Source: Terriglobia bacterium
Lineage (GTDB): Bacteria > Acidobacteriota > Terriglobia > UBA7540
NCBI GenBank assembly: GCA_022866195.1
Contig: JALHUF010000385.1
Span: 1 to 6,105 of the forward strand
Reading direction: 5' to 3'
DNA length: 6,105 nucleotides
The notes under the pieces were generated by a model that saw nothing but the letters and a program-made list of their open reading frames with translations, was not told the origin of the DNA and ran no database searches. Shown in pieces: positions 1-5,666 of the stretch. A program made the position numbers and the translations under genes. Every line of letters begins with the position of its first letter. The stretch's first letter is position 1.

Positions 1-1229
1 CGCAGCAGATGACCCGCGAGATGGGCAAGATTCTTGTCGAGACCCGCGGCGACGTCCAGGAAGCGATCGACATGACGTTCTACATGGCGGGAGAGGGCCG
101 CCGGATGTTCGGACAAACCACCACCTCCGAGCTGCCGAACAAGTTCTGCATGACGGTGCGCGCCCCCATTGGCGTTTGCTCGCTCATCACACCCTGGAAC
201 TTCCCCATGGCGATTCCTTCCTGGAAGGTGATGCCGGCACTGATTTGCGGCAACACGCTGGTGATGAAGCCAGCCACGGACACCCCGCTCTCGATGTACA
301 ACCTGGCCAAAACCCTGGAGGAAGCCGGGGTCCCGCGCGGCGTGGTGAACTACGTAACAGGCGGCGGAGGCGAGGTTGGTGACCGTCTGATGACCCATGA
401 AGATGTCAAGGTGGTTTCCTTCACCGGCTCGACGGAGATCGGCCGGAAGGTCTCCGAAGCCTGCTCGCATACCTTCAAGCATTGCTGCCTGGAAATGGGC
501 GGCAAGAACTGCATCATCGTGATGGACGACGCCAACCTCGACTTGGCCGTGGAGGGCGCTCTTTGGGGCGGCTTCGGCACCACCGGCCAGCGCTGCACGG
601 CTGCCAGCCGTGTGGCCTGCCACAAGAAAGTCTATAAGGAATTCACCGCGCGGTTCGCGGAACGGGCGCGCGCGCTCAAGGTGGGCAATGGGCTCGACCT
701 CACCGTCCAGATGGGCCCCTGCATCAATCAGGGCCAACTGAAGACCGTGGAAGAATACGTCGAGATTGGCAAAAATGAGGGCGCGAAACTACTCTGCGGG
801 GGGCAGCGCCTTACGGGCGGCGAGTACGACCTGGGCTGGTTTCATGCGCCCACCATCTTCGGCGACTGCGATCCCAGGATGCGAATCTCGCAAGTGGAGA
901 TCTTCGGGCCGGTGGTTTCCGTAATCCCGTTCGACACCTTGGAGGAGGCCATCGAAATCAACAATGGTGTGGTTTACGGACTCTCGTCCTCCATTTACAC
1001 CCGAAACGTCAACCGAGCCTTCCAGGCCACGCGCGACCTGGACACGGGGATTGTCTATGTGAACGCGCCCACTATCGGCGCGGAGACTCACCTGCCCTTC
1101 GGCGGAACGAAGCAGACGGGCAATGGCCACCGCGAGGCCGCCGTCACGGCGCTGGATTTCTACTCGGAATGGAAATCGGTGTACGTGGATTACAGCGACC
1201 GGCTGCAACGCGCGCAGATTGACACGTAG
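1..1229 (+). CDS. Aldehyde dehydrogenase (NAD(P)-dependent), 5' end outside window
   Basis: This is an aldehyde dehydrogenase superfamily enzyme, which oxidises an aldehyde to the carboxylic acid with NAD+ or NADP+ in the cytoplasm. Numbering from the first visible Met (position 9), it shows PWNF at 62-65, the cofactor-site Lys in MKPATDTP (K87), the Rossmann-loop FTGSTEIG at 138-145, the general base E162 in LEMGGK, the catalytic Cys C196 in GQRCTAA, and EIFGP at 297-301. E162 and C196 are 34 residues apart, as in ALDH2 (E268/C302). The reading frame is open to the left edge (Gln-Gln precede the Met), and 406 residues is about 80-100 short of the usual ~480-530, so the Met at 9 is internal and the true start is upstream. 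The C-terminus ([16 protein letters not shown], then [10 protein letters not shown]) resembles bacterial ALDHs annotated as semialdehyde dehydrogenases and somewhat ALDH7, but substrate cannot be assigned. Thr90 stands where NAD-preferring enzymes usually have Glu, which may allow NADP+. Family call is very secure; substrate unknown. Confidence 0.96.
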   Translation, partial: QQMTREMGKILVETRGDVQEAIDMTFYMAGEGRRMFGQTTTSELPNKFCMTVRAPIGVCSLITPWNFPMAIPSWKVMPALICGNTLVMKPATDTPLSMYNLAKTLEEAGVPRGVVNYVTGGGGEVGDRLMTHEDVKVVSFTGSTEIGRKVSEACSHTFKHCCLEMGGKNCIIVMDDANLDLAVEGALWGGFGTTGQRCTAASRVACHKKVYKEFTARFAERARALKVGNGLDLTVQMGPCINQGQLKTVEEYVEIGKNEGAKLLCGGQRLTGGEYDLGWFHAPTIFGDCDPRMRISQVEIFGPVVSVIPFDTLEEAIEINNGVVYGLSSSIYTRNVNRAFQATRDLDTGIVYVNAPTIGAETHLPFGGTKQTGNGHREAAVTALDFYSEWKSVYVDYSDRLQRAQIDT

Positions 1230-1272
1230 CGCCCGCTTCCAGCCGGCACGCCGGCGGGGTCGCAGCGCTACG
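1225..1272. repeat. Nested palindrome over the aldehyde dehydrogenase stop codon, REP-like
   Basis: CGTAGCGC (1225-1232) and GCGCTACG (1265-1272) are perfect 8-bp inverted arms. Inside them a second hairpin, GCCGG (1242-1246) / CCGGC (1251-1255), has a 4-nt loop. The left outer arm contains the TAG stop codon of the aldehyde dehydrogenase (1227-1229). No T-tract follows, so it is not a classical intrinsic terminator, although it could still slow polymerase or protect the mRNA 3' end. The form (GTAGCGC...cgcaGCGCTAC with a variable GC-rich core) resembles short palindromic elements I recall as dispersed near gene ends in some Acidobacteria and Verrucomicrobia. No second copy exists in this window, so the dispersed-repeat reading is inference. 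Confidence 0.6.
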
Positions 1273-1296
1273 AAGGCGCGGACTGACGCGCAGATC

Positions 1297-1401
1297 GTTG
1301 TTGGTCATTTGTCCGTTGTAGTTGTGAGTGGTGCAGGTCGGGGTGGGAGTCGGAATTCCGAATTGTTAATTGTGAATACTGGCTCCTGTCTTCTGGCCTG
1401 A
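1297..1401. repeat. Degenerate 7-bp tandem repeat tract between genes
   Basis: This intergenic stretch reads as consecutive degenerate heptamers. The first block is GTTGTTG, GTCATTT, GTCCGTT, GTAGTTG, TGAGTGG (1297-1331). After 21 bp of G-rich sequence (1332-1352), the second block is GAATTCC, GAATTGT, TAATTGT, GAATACT, GGCTCCT, GTCTTCT, GGCCTGA (1353-1401). The two blocks are in the same 7-bp phase (56 bp apart). CGGAATTCCG (1351-1360) is also a perfect palindrome. Base composition is strikingly T/G-rich and then A/T-rich compared with the GC-rich genes on both sides. No ORF here looks genuine. Confidence 0.55.
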
Positions 1402-1426
1402 AATCTTTGCCGCCTTGAGCTATGAT
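1398..1426 (+). promoter_or_regulatory. Candidate sigma70-type promoter of the WD40 gene
   Basis: CTGAAA (1398-1403) and TATGAT (1421-1426) are separated by exactly 17 bp. They match the TTGACA and TATAAT consensus at 4/6 and 5/6 positions. Transcription would begin near 1433, giving a leader of about 33 nt before the GTG start. The -35 box sits on the last unit of the heptamer repeat tract. This is a sequence match only. Confidence 0.4.
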
Positions 1427-1465
1427 GTGGCCGGTTGAGAAACTTGCCCGCTCAGCAGGTGGAAT

Positions 1466-3193
1466 GTGGTGTGCGCGCGACCGGCCCTCATTGTCCTGCT
1501 TCTTGCCTGTGGCAGTTTCGCGCGGGTATCTGATTCACCCCAGAGTCCCCTCACACGAAACGAATTGCAGCAACTGGTGGCCGGAGGAACTGACAGCCAG
1601 CAGTTGGCCCAAGCGGTGACCCAGCGGGGCCTGGCCTTTGAGGTCACAGCGTCTGTCCTGCAAGAACTCCGCCAGGGCGGAGCGCAGCCAGTGCTCCTCA
1701 AGGCCGTGGGGACAGTGGGGCTGGGGGCCGGTCGGGGTCCGCTCAGCAAAGACCTGCTGCGCGAACTTGTCACCGCCGGCGTGGATAGCCGCGAACTTGT
1801 CGAGGCAGTGCAAAGCCGCGGCATCGAATTCGTTTTACCCGCAGGGTACCTGGCAGAACTCAAAGCCACCGGAGCGCAGGAATCCCTGCTGAAAGCGTTG
1901 CGCGACGCGAGCCCCGTGCCGCTTACTCGTGAGCAGTTGCACATGCTGGTCGCCGGCGGCGTGGCGAGCCGCCGAATCGCTGAATTGGTGAGTCGGCGGG
2001 GCATCGCTTTCCGACCCACGGACGAGTTCCTGGTATCCCTGCGCACCGCCGGCGCCGACAGCACGCTCCTCGACGCCCTGCGCAGCGCCAAACAGACCGT
2101 CAGTGCGATTGCGGTTAGGACCCTGCCGAATGCGGAGATATGGTCGGACGGCCAGTTGCTCGGCAAGGCCAATGCGCAGGGAGAGTACGTGATTTATGAA
2201 CTCCCGGTGGGCCAGCACAGCCTCCGAGTGTCTGCGCCTCACCATCGCGCCTACGAGCAGTCACTCAGCCTGCTGCCCGGGCAGAGTGTGGAGGTAAATG
2301 CGAAGCTCGAGGCAACGGCGTTGGAATTGGCTCCGGCACACAAGCTCGCCCCATTCGGGGGCGGGGTGTTGTCGCTCACCTTTAGCCCGGACAGCCGGTA
2401 CCTGGCGACGGGGAGTGGGGACGGCACCGTCAAAATCTGGGAGGTGGCCAGTGGGCGCACCGTCCAGACTTTGGCCAGTCACCGGCCCATTGTGATGCGC
2501 GTGGCCTTCAGTCCCGACGGCCGCTATTTGGCGACGGCCGGCGAAGAAGTCAGGTTGTTGGATGCCTCAACTTGGCAGGAAGTCCGCTCCTTTGCTCACA
2601 GCGGAGCATGCCTCGCCTTCAGCCGGGACAGCCACCTTCTGGCCACAGGGGGCGGGGACGGAAAAGTAAGGCTGTGGGAAGTGGCTACGGGGAGAGAAGT
2701 TCGGAACTTTACGGGCGACAAATTCTCGGTCAAAGCTGTGGCGCTCAGCCCGGATGGGCGCTACGTCGCCGCAGGCGGCATCGAGGGGAGCGTCACGCTC
2801 TGGAATTTGGCCACGGGAAGCAGTATTCCGGCCCGCACCGGTGGTCCGCAAGTCGAGGCCGTGGCCTTCTCGCCCGCTGGGGGCTACCTCGCCTCGGGTA
2901 GCCGTGACAAAACCGTAAGGCTGTGGGAGGTCGAGAGCGGACGGGCAGTCAAGACACTCACTGGGCACTCGCATTGGGTGACCGTCCTCGCCTTCAGCCC
3001 CGACGGCAAATACCTGGTTTCCGGCAGTTGGGATAACGCCGTGAAGCTTTGGGATGTCGCCGGCGGGCGCGAGTTACGCACTCTCACCGGGCACAGTGGA
3101 GGGGTGATGGCCCTCGCCTTCAGCCCCGACAGCGAATACTTTGCCTCCGGCGGCTTTGACAACACCACCCTAATCTGGCGCCGGGTCGATTGA
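1466..3193 (+). CDS. Exported protein: three N-terminal repeats, PEGA-like domain, seven WD40 repeats
   Basis: 575 residues. The N-terminus (MVCARPALIVLLLACGSFA) is a short signal sequence; LLAC at 12-15 fits a lipobox, so a lipoprotein anchored at C15 is possible. Three copies of a ~55-residue repeat follow (about 29-82, 93-148 and 153-208), each running LTxxxLxxLVxxGVxSRxLxxxVxxRGIxF...LxxLRxxGAxxxLLxAL. A PEGA-like beta domain is at about 214-282 (LPNAEIWSDGQLLG, then YELPVGQHSLRVSAP). Residues 298-575 form seven WD40 blades, each with a variant of AFSPDxxYLAxGxxDxxVxLWxV, enough to close one propeller. Blades 5-7 are the most regular; blade 2 lacks the Trp-Asp ending (LLDAS). No enzyme motif is seen, so the likely role is a protein-binding scaffold outside the cytoplasm; partners are unknown. 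The start is GTG: a stop lies in frame at 1436-1438, and the only candidates after it are GTG 1466 and GTG 1469. AGGTGG (1457-1462) is spaced slightly better for 1469, which would shorten the protein by one residue. It stands alone and converges on the next gene. Confidence 0.9.
   Translation: MVCARPALIVLLLACGSFARVSDSPQSPLTRNELQQLVAGGTDSQQLAQAVTQRGLAFEVTASVLQELRQGGAQPVLLKAVGTVGLGAGRGPLSKDLLRELVTAGVDSRELVEAVQSRGIEFVLPAGYLAELKATGAQESLLKALRDASPVPLTREQLHMLVAGGVASRRIAELVSRRGIAFRPTDEFLVSLRTAGADSTLLDALRSAKQTVSAIAVRTLPNAEIWSDGQLLGKANAQGEYVIYELPVGQHSLRVSAPHHRAYEQSLSLLPGQSVEVNAKLEATALELAPAHKLAPFGGGVLSLTFSPDSRYLATGSGDGTVKIWEVASGRTVQTLASHRPIVMRVAFSPDGRYLATAGEEVRLLDASTWQEVRSFAHSGACLAFSRDSHLLATGGGDGKVRLWEVATGREVRNFTGDKFSVKAVALSPDGRYVAAGGIEGSVTLWNLATGSSIPARTGGPQVEAVAFSPAGGYLASGSRDKTVRLWEVESGRAVKTLTGHSHWVTVLAFSPDGKYLVSGSWDNAVKLWDVAGGRELRTLTGHSGGVMALAFSPDSEYFASGGFDNTTLIWRRVD
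1550..2089 (+). repeat. Three-fold ~55-residue coding repeat, N-terminal part of the WD40 protein
   Basis: Units lie at about 1550-1711, 1742-1909 and 1922-2089. Landmarks are LTRNELQQLVAGGTDSQQLA / LSKDLLRELVTAGVDSRELV / LTREQLHMLVAGGVASRRIA, then RGLAF / RGIEF / RGIAF, and finally LLKAV / LLKALRDA / LLDALRSA. The pattern is mostly helical with a conserved small-residue turn. I associate similar repeats with the N-termini of acidobacterial TPR- or protease-containing proteins, but cannot name a Pfam family with confidence. Confidence 0.75.
2357..3190 (+). repeat. Seven WD40 repeats (one beta-propeller)
   Basis: Seven units of about 39-43 codons each carry an (A/T)FSPD-like strand and end in a Leu/Ile-Trp-x-Val-like strand, except the degenerate blade 2. 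Blades 6 and 7 share an identical 19-bp stretch (CCTCGCCTTCAGCCCCGAC) at 2986-3004 and 3112-3130, exactly 126 bp apart. Blades 3 and 5 share GTAAGGCTGTGGGA at 2666-2679 and 2915-2928. This identity at DNA level points to internal duplication. Confidence 0.88.
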
Positions 3194-3202
3194 ATGCCCG
3201 GC
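3180..3202 (+). terminator. Weak hairpin over the WD40 gene stop codon
   Basis: GCCGGG (3180-3185) and CCCGGC (3197-3202) form a perfect 6-bp stem with an 11-nt loop that contains the TGA stop. No T-run follows, so an intrinsic terminator is doubtful. It is listed because it is the only stem at this gene end. Confidence 0.25.
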
Positions 3203-3242
3203 CGCGCCATCGCCCGGCTCCCTCTTAAACTCCACCGCTCTG

Positions 3243-3265
3243 AGTAGGGGAGCTCTTTGCCTACT
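3243..3265 (-). terminator. Weak hairpin downstream of the peptidoglycan-binding protein gene
   Basis: AGTAGG (3243-3248) and CCTACT (3260-3265) form a 6-bp stem around a loop containing the palindrome GAGCTC. It lies 23-45 bp past the stop of the minus-strand gene and between two convergent genes, a sensible place for a terminator. A T-tract is missing on either strand, and one arm belongs to the heptamer repeat, so the pairing may be incidental. Confidence 0.25.
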
Positions 3266-3290
3266 GCGTGCTGCCTACTGCCTTCTACTA
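3258..3290. repeat. Short degenerate heptamer tandem repeat (CTACTGC unit)
   Basis: Units CTACTGC (3261-3267), GTGCTGC (3268-3274), CTACTGC (3275-3281) and CTTCTAC (3282-3288) follow one another with period 7. TGCCTACTGC is repeated exactly at 3258-3267 and 3272-3281. The tract runs into the stop codon of the minus-strand gene (complement of CTA, 3288-3290). Confidence 0.55.
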
Positions 3291-3824
3291 TTGGGTGGGG
3301 GTTCCGGATGGTGAGCTGGGTCCCGGCTGGCTGGGCGCGGGTGAGGTGCTATCGGCCTGTGCCTGCGCCGTGGGGTCGCAATCTTCGGGCAGGGGGTGAG
3401 GGCCCAGGCCAAGCTTCATCAGCGATTTAGCTTCGGGGAGGCCGGTCGAGGCGAAGCCGTGGTCCGCCTGGTAGCGCCGCATGGCGTCTTTGGTCAGATC
3501 ATCCCAGCGGCCATTGGGTTCCCGCTGCAGATAGCCAGCTTGCATTAGCGCCTGCTGGATCTCTTCCACGCGCTGCGGCTCGAGCTTGAGGCGTGCCAGG
3601 CGGTAACGATAGGAGATTCGCCGGTCGCGCTTTCGGGAACGCAGCGAGGCCTTCCGGGAATCCTTCGCGACCGCAGGCTTTTCGACCTTCTTCTTCGCGG
3701 TCGTGGATTTTCCGGTCGAACTGCTTCCCGTTTTGTCCTGCGCGGATGAATAGGCGGGCACCAACAGCAAGCCGGCAAGCAGCACGGCAACGAACGCGCA
3801 AATCCGTTTGGGACGGACGGTCAA
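3288..3824 (-). CDS. Secreted protein with peptidoglycan-binding-like domain, TTG start
   Basis: 178 residues from the start chosen here. A Sec signal peptide is clear: a basic start (TVRPKR), a hydrophobic core (about 10-23, AFVAVLLAGLLLVP) and likely cleavage after SSA at residue 28. Residues ~30-80 are a Lys/Arg/Ser-rich linker. Residues ~83-139 match the PG_binding_1 pattern of three helices: EEIQQALMQAGYLQ, then a Gly-Arg-Trp turn, TKDAMRRYQADHGF, and TGLPEAKSLMKLGLG. The tail (141-178) is Pro/Ser/Thr-rich and disordered. No catalytic domain is present, so it probably tethers to the cell wall or acts as a structural or regulatory partner. The frame is open up to a possible ATG at 3902, but that would overlap the protease gene by 59 bp and bury the signal peptide. 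The TTG at 3824 has GGAGGG seven bases upstream and yields a proper signal peptide. It lies 19 bp downstream of htrA, implying co-transcription. Confidence 0.82.
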   Translation of the reverse strand: MTVRPKRICAFVAVLLAGLLLVPAYSSAQDKTGSSSTGKSTTAKKKVEKPAVAKDSRKASLRSRKRDRRISYRYRLARLKLEPQRVEEIQQALMQAGYLQREPNGRWDDLTKDAMRRYQADHGFASTGLPEAKSLMKLGLGPHPLPEDCDPTAQAQADSTSPAPSQPGPSSPSGTPTQ

Positions 3825-3831
3825 GGCAATT

Positions 3832-3837
3832 CCCTCC
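3832..3837 (-). promoter_or_regulatory. Shine-Dalgarno that decides a TTG start
   Basis: On the minus strand GGAGGG (3837 down to 3832) lies 7 nt before the TTG codon at 3824-3822. It falls in the 19-bp gap just after the protease stop codon (3846-3844), so terminating ribosomes could re-initiate here. Confidence 0.7.
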
Positions 3838-3843
3838 CCGCCT

Positions 3844-5418
3844 TCATGGGAGACGGTCGGCGAGGTAGATTGTTGTGAACGTGCGCTGTGTCCGGCGCGC
3901 AATGAGGAAGAGCACGTCGTTGCCGGACTTGAGTTGGCTCTGCAAGCGAGAGAATTCCTCCACCGAGTGCAGCGGTTGTTGATTCAGGCTCAGGATGACG
4001 TCGCCCCGCTGCACGCCCAGCTCCGCCGCAAAGCCGGCCGGCTGCACGCCCGTGACCAGAACCCCTTGCCGGTCTGATAGGTGCAGCTCGCCTGCCAGAT
4101 CATCGGCCTGCTCACGGGTCAGGTTGCGCACCGAAACGCCCAGGGTGCCCCCGGCCTCTTCGCCAGATTCCCCGGCCTCTCCTTCATCCTCGGGCCCGCC
4201 TTGCAGCCGTCCAATGATCTTGTTCCGGTCGCCGACTTCCACCTGGGTGGAAATAGGCTTCTTGTCCCGGATCAGGTCAACCTTGAGCTTCCTACCCACA
4301 TCACTGTCCGAGACGATTGCCACCAACTCGTCGCCAGTGTGGATCGGTTTGCCGTCCACCGCGGTGATCACGTCGCCCCGCCTGATGCCCGCGCGGTCGG
4401 CGGGGCCACCGGGTTCGACGTTCTCCACTACCACGCCATGGTCAGCGCCGAACATGCGCAGCTTCACCGGATTGTTCTGATTCTGGAAGGTCACCCCAAT
4501 GGCTCCGCGGCGCACGCTGCCGGTGGAAACGATGGAGTTGTACACTTTGCGGGCGGTGTTGGATGGGATGGCGAAGCCCACGCCATCATAAGTTCCGCGC
4601 CGCGTGGCTATGGCTGTGTTGATGCCGATAACCTGCCCGGCCATGTTGACCAGGGGGCCGCCGCTGTTGCCCGGATTGATGGCTGCGTCGGTCTGGAGGA
4701 AGCGCTTGAACTGGCCTTCCGGCCCACCTTCGATGTCACGTCCTTTGGCGCTGACAATCCCCGCCGTAACGGTGGAATCCAGGCCGAAGGGGCTACCAAT
4801 GGCCAGGACCCAATCTCCCACGCGCATGGAATCGGAATCGCCGAACTGCGCGGTGAGGAGCGGCCGCCCCGCATCAATCTTGATGACTGCCAGGTCTGTC
4901 CACTTGTCCTTGCCGACGATCTTCGCGTCGTAGCCTTTGGGGCTGTCGTCGTCCCCGTGGAGTTGCACGCGGATGCGGTCCACCGGCTTGTCTTCCCCGC
5001 CCCGCATGATGACGTGGTAGTTGGTTAGGATGTACCCATTCTTGTCTAGGATGACGCCCGAACCCAGGTTCTGCTGCGGGATTTCGGCTCCCGGCCCGTC
5101 GGGGCCAAACTGGAAGAAGCGATCGAAGAAATCGCCAAAGGGAGAATCGTCTGGAACGGAAAAGCGGCGACGAGTGATGCGTACCGTCGATTCCGTGTGG
5201 ATATTGACCACGGCCGGTTCAGCGGCTTCGGCAATCCTGGCGAAAGAATTCGAGAGGTCTGCGGGGGAAGGAGCGGGCAAGGGCGAAGCGCTTGGCGCCC
5301 CGCCGCCGGCTCTGGCGGCTCGAACCCCATTAGAAATCAGCGTCCCAATCAGGATGCCTATTCCCAGCGTTACTGCCACCACCACCGCTGGTAAGTATCG
5401 TCGTCCGTTCCTGCTCAT
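3844..5418 (-). CDS. htrA: HtrA/DegP-family periplasmic serine protease with two PDZ domains
   Basis: 524 residues from the ATG at 5418. It degrades or refolds damaged envelope proteins in the periplasm. Order: a hydrophobic segment at ~9-30 (membrane anchor, or signal peptide cleaved after ARA); a Pro/Ala/Ser linker; a trypsin-like protease domain at ~65-300; PDZ1 at ~305-393; a very acidic Glu/Gly-rich linker at ~405-423; and PDZ2 at ~424-513. The catalytic triad is intact: H135 (TNYHV), D175 (TDLAV) and S252 (GNSGGP). Two PDZ domains match the DegP/DegQ/MucD arrangement, but the gene could equally be called degQ or mucD. A GTG at 5454 would add 12 residues; ATG 5418 is preferred because GGGGGGTGA lies 7 nt upstream and the likely transcription start is only about 10 nt before that GTG. 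It is followed after 19 bp by a peptidoglycan-binding-like gene on the same strand, suggesting an envelope-maintenance operon. Confidence 0.94.
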   Translation of the reverse strand: MSRNGRRYLPAVVVAVTLGIGILIGTLISNGVRAARAGGGAPSASPLPAPSPADLSNSFARIAEAAEPAVVNIHTESTVRITRRRFSVPDDSPFGDFFDRFFQFGPDGPGAEIPQQNLGSGVILDKNGYILTNYHVIMRGGEDKPVDRIRVQLHGDDDSPKGYDAKIVGKDKWTDLAVIKIDAGRPLLTAQFGDSDSMRVGDWVLAIGSPFGLDSTVTAGIVSAKGRDIEGGPEGQFKRFLQTDAAINPGNSGGPLVNMAGQVIGINTAIATRRGTYDGVGFAIPSNTARKVYNSIVSTGSVRRGAIGVTFQNQNNPVKLRMFGADHGVVVENVEPGGPADRAGIRRGDVITAVDGKPIHTGDELVAIVSDSDVGRKLKVDLIRDKKPISTQVEVGDRNKIIGRLQGGPEDEGEAGESGEEAGGTLGVSVRNLTREQADDLAGELHLSDRQGVLVTGVQPAGFAAELGVQRGDVILSLNQQPLHSVEEFSRLQSQLKSGNDVLFLIARRTQRTFTTIYLADRLP

Positions 5419-5425
5419 CTCTAGT

Positions 5426-5434
5426 TCACCCCCC
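5426..5434 (-). promoter_or_regulatory. Shine-Dalgarno of htrA
   Basis: GGGGGGTGA on the minus strand differs by one base from the GGAGGTGA-type consensus. It ends 7 nt before ATG 5418. The GTG at 5454 has no comparable site. Confidence 0.65.
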
Positions 5435-5445
5435 AAATGCCTTCG

Positions 5446-5460
5446 CCGGCCCACTGCCGG
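5446..5460 (-). other. Small hairpin in the htrA leader
   Basis: On the minus strand CCGGC (5460-5456) and GCCGG (5450-5446) form a 5-bp all-GC stem with a 5-nt loop. It lies between the predicted transcription start and the Shine-Dalgarno. It could stabilise the 5' end of the mRNA, but a stem this short may be chance in GC-rich DNA. Confidence 0.3.
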
Positions 5461-5470
5461 ACATCATCTG

Positions 5471-5476
5471 ATTATA
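5471..5476 (-). promoter_or_regulatory. Candidate -10 box of htrA
   Basis: A perfect TATAAT is read on the minus strand in an A/T-rich pocket (5467-5486) within GC-rich DNA. It predicts transcription from about 5464 and a leader of about 45 nt. The region 16-19 bp upstream (around 5493-5500, GC-rich) has no recognisable TTGACA box, so an activator or an alternative sigma factor may be needed, as is common for envelope-stress proteases. I see no GGAACTT-type sigmaE -35 site. Confidence 0.45.
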
Positions 5477-5666
5477 CACTTATTGGATGCTCGCGGCCGC
5501 TTGGGAGTTAGACGCTCGCTCGATGTTTTGACACGGGACGGCTTGCTGGTGGGCTCCGCGCGGCTCTCTGCCTGAGGTCCACGGAGTCTGGGCCTGCGCC
5601 CGCAAGAAGGTGTGTTTCCTTCTACCAGCTCACGAGTGTCGGGAAACCGGGTGGATTCTGATGCGG
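5477..5666. other. Intergenic region between transporter and htrA
   Basis: About 190 bp with no convincing gene. A 6-bp stem, AGAAGG (5605-5610) / CCTTCT (5618-5623), lies about 44 bp past the transporter stop and could end its transcript, but it lacks a T-tract. TTGACA at 5528-5533 on the plus strand has no -10 partner and no gene to drive. Confidence 0.4.

Noticed and set aside
789..1208. Minus-strand ORF (139 codons) inside the aldehyde dehydrogenase
   Set aside because: It is entirely antisense to conserved ALDH sequence, including EIFGP and the C-terminal motifs, and has no domain of its own.
1123..1401. Plus-strand ORF running through the palindrome and heptamer repeats
   Set aside because: It starts inside the aldehyde dehydrogenase in another frame and is translated repeat DNA without protein-like character.
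1464..1466. ATG overlapping the GTG start of the WD40 gene
   Set aside because: It is in a different frame that ends at 1619 and encodes nothing recognisable.
1420..2172. Minus-strand ORF (250 codons) opposite the start of the WD40 gene
   Set aside because: The translation is Ser/Arg/Ala/Pro-rich low-complexity sequence. The plus strand encodes a signal sequence and three conserved protein repeats.
4081..5028. Long plus-strand ORF (315 codons) opposite htrA
   Set aside because: It is antisense to a protease with intact catalytic motifs. Its translation is His/Gly/Ala-rich with no recognisable domain and no Shine-Dalgarno, as expected of a GC-rich shadow frame.
5452..5454. GTG as the htrA start
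   Set aside because: It has no good Shine-Dalgarno, sits in the loop of a leader hairpin and lies about 10 nt after the predicted transcription start. ATG 5418 has GGGGGGTGA at good spacing.
5528..5533. Perfect TTGACA -35 box on the plus strand
   Set aside because: There is no -10-like hexamer 15-19 bp downstream and no plus-strand gene follows.
5021..5575. Plus-strand ORF (184 codons) across the htrA 5' end and upstream region
   Set aside because: It is antisense to the htrA N-terminus and shows no protein family features.
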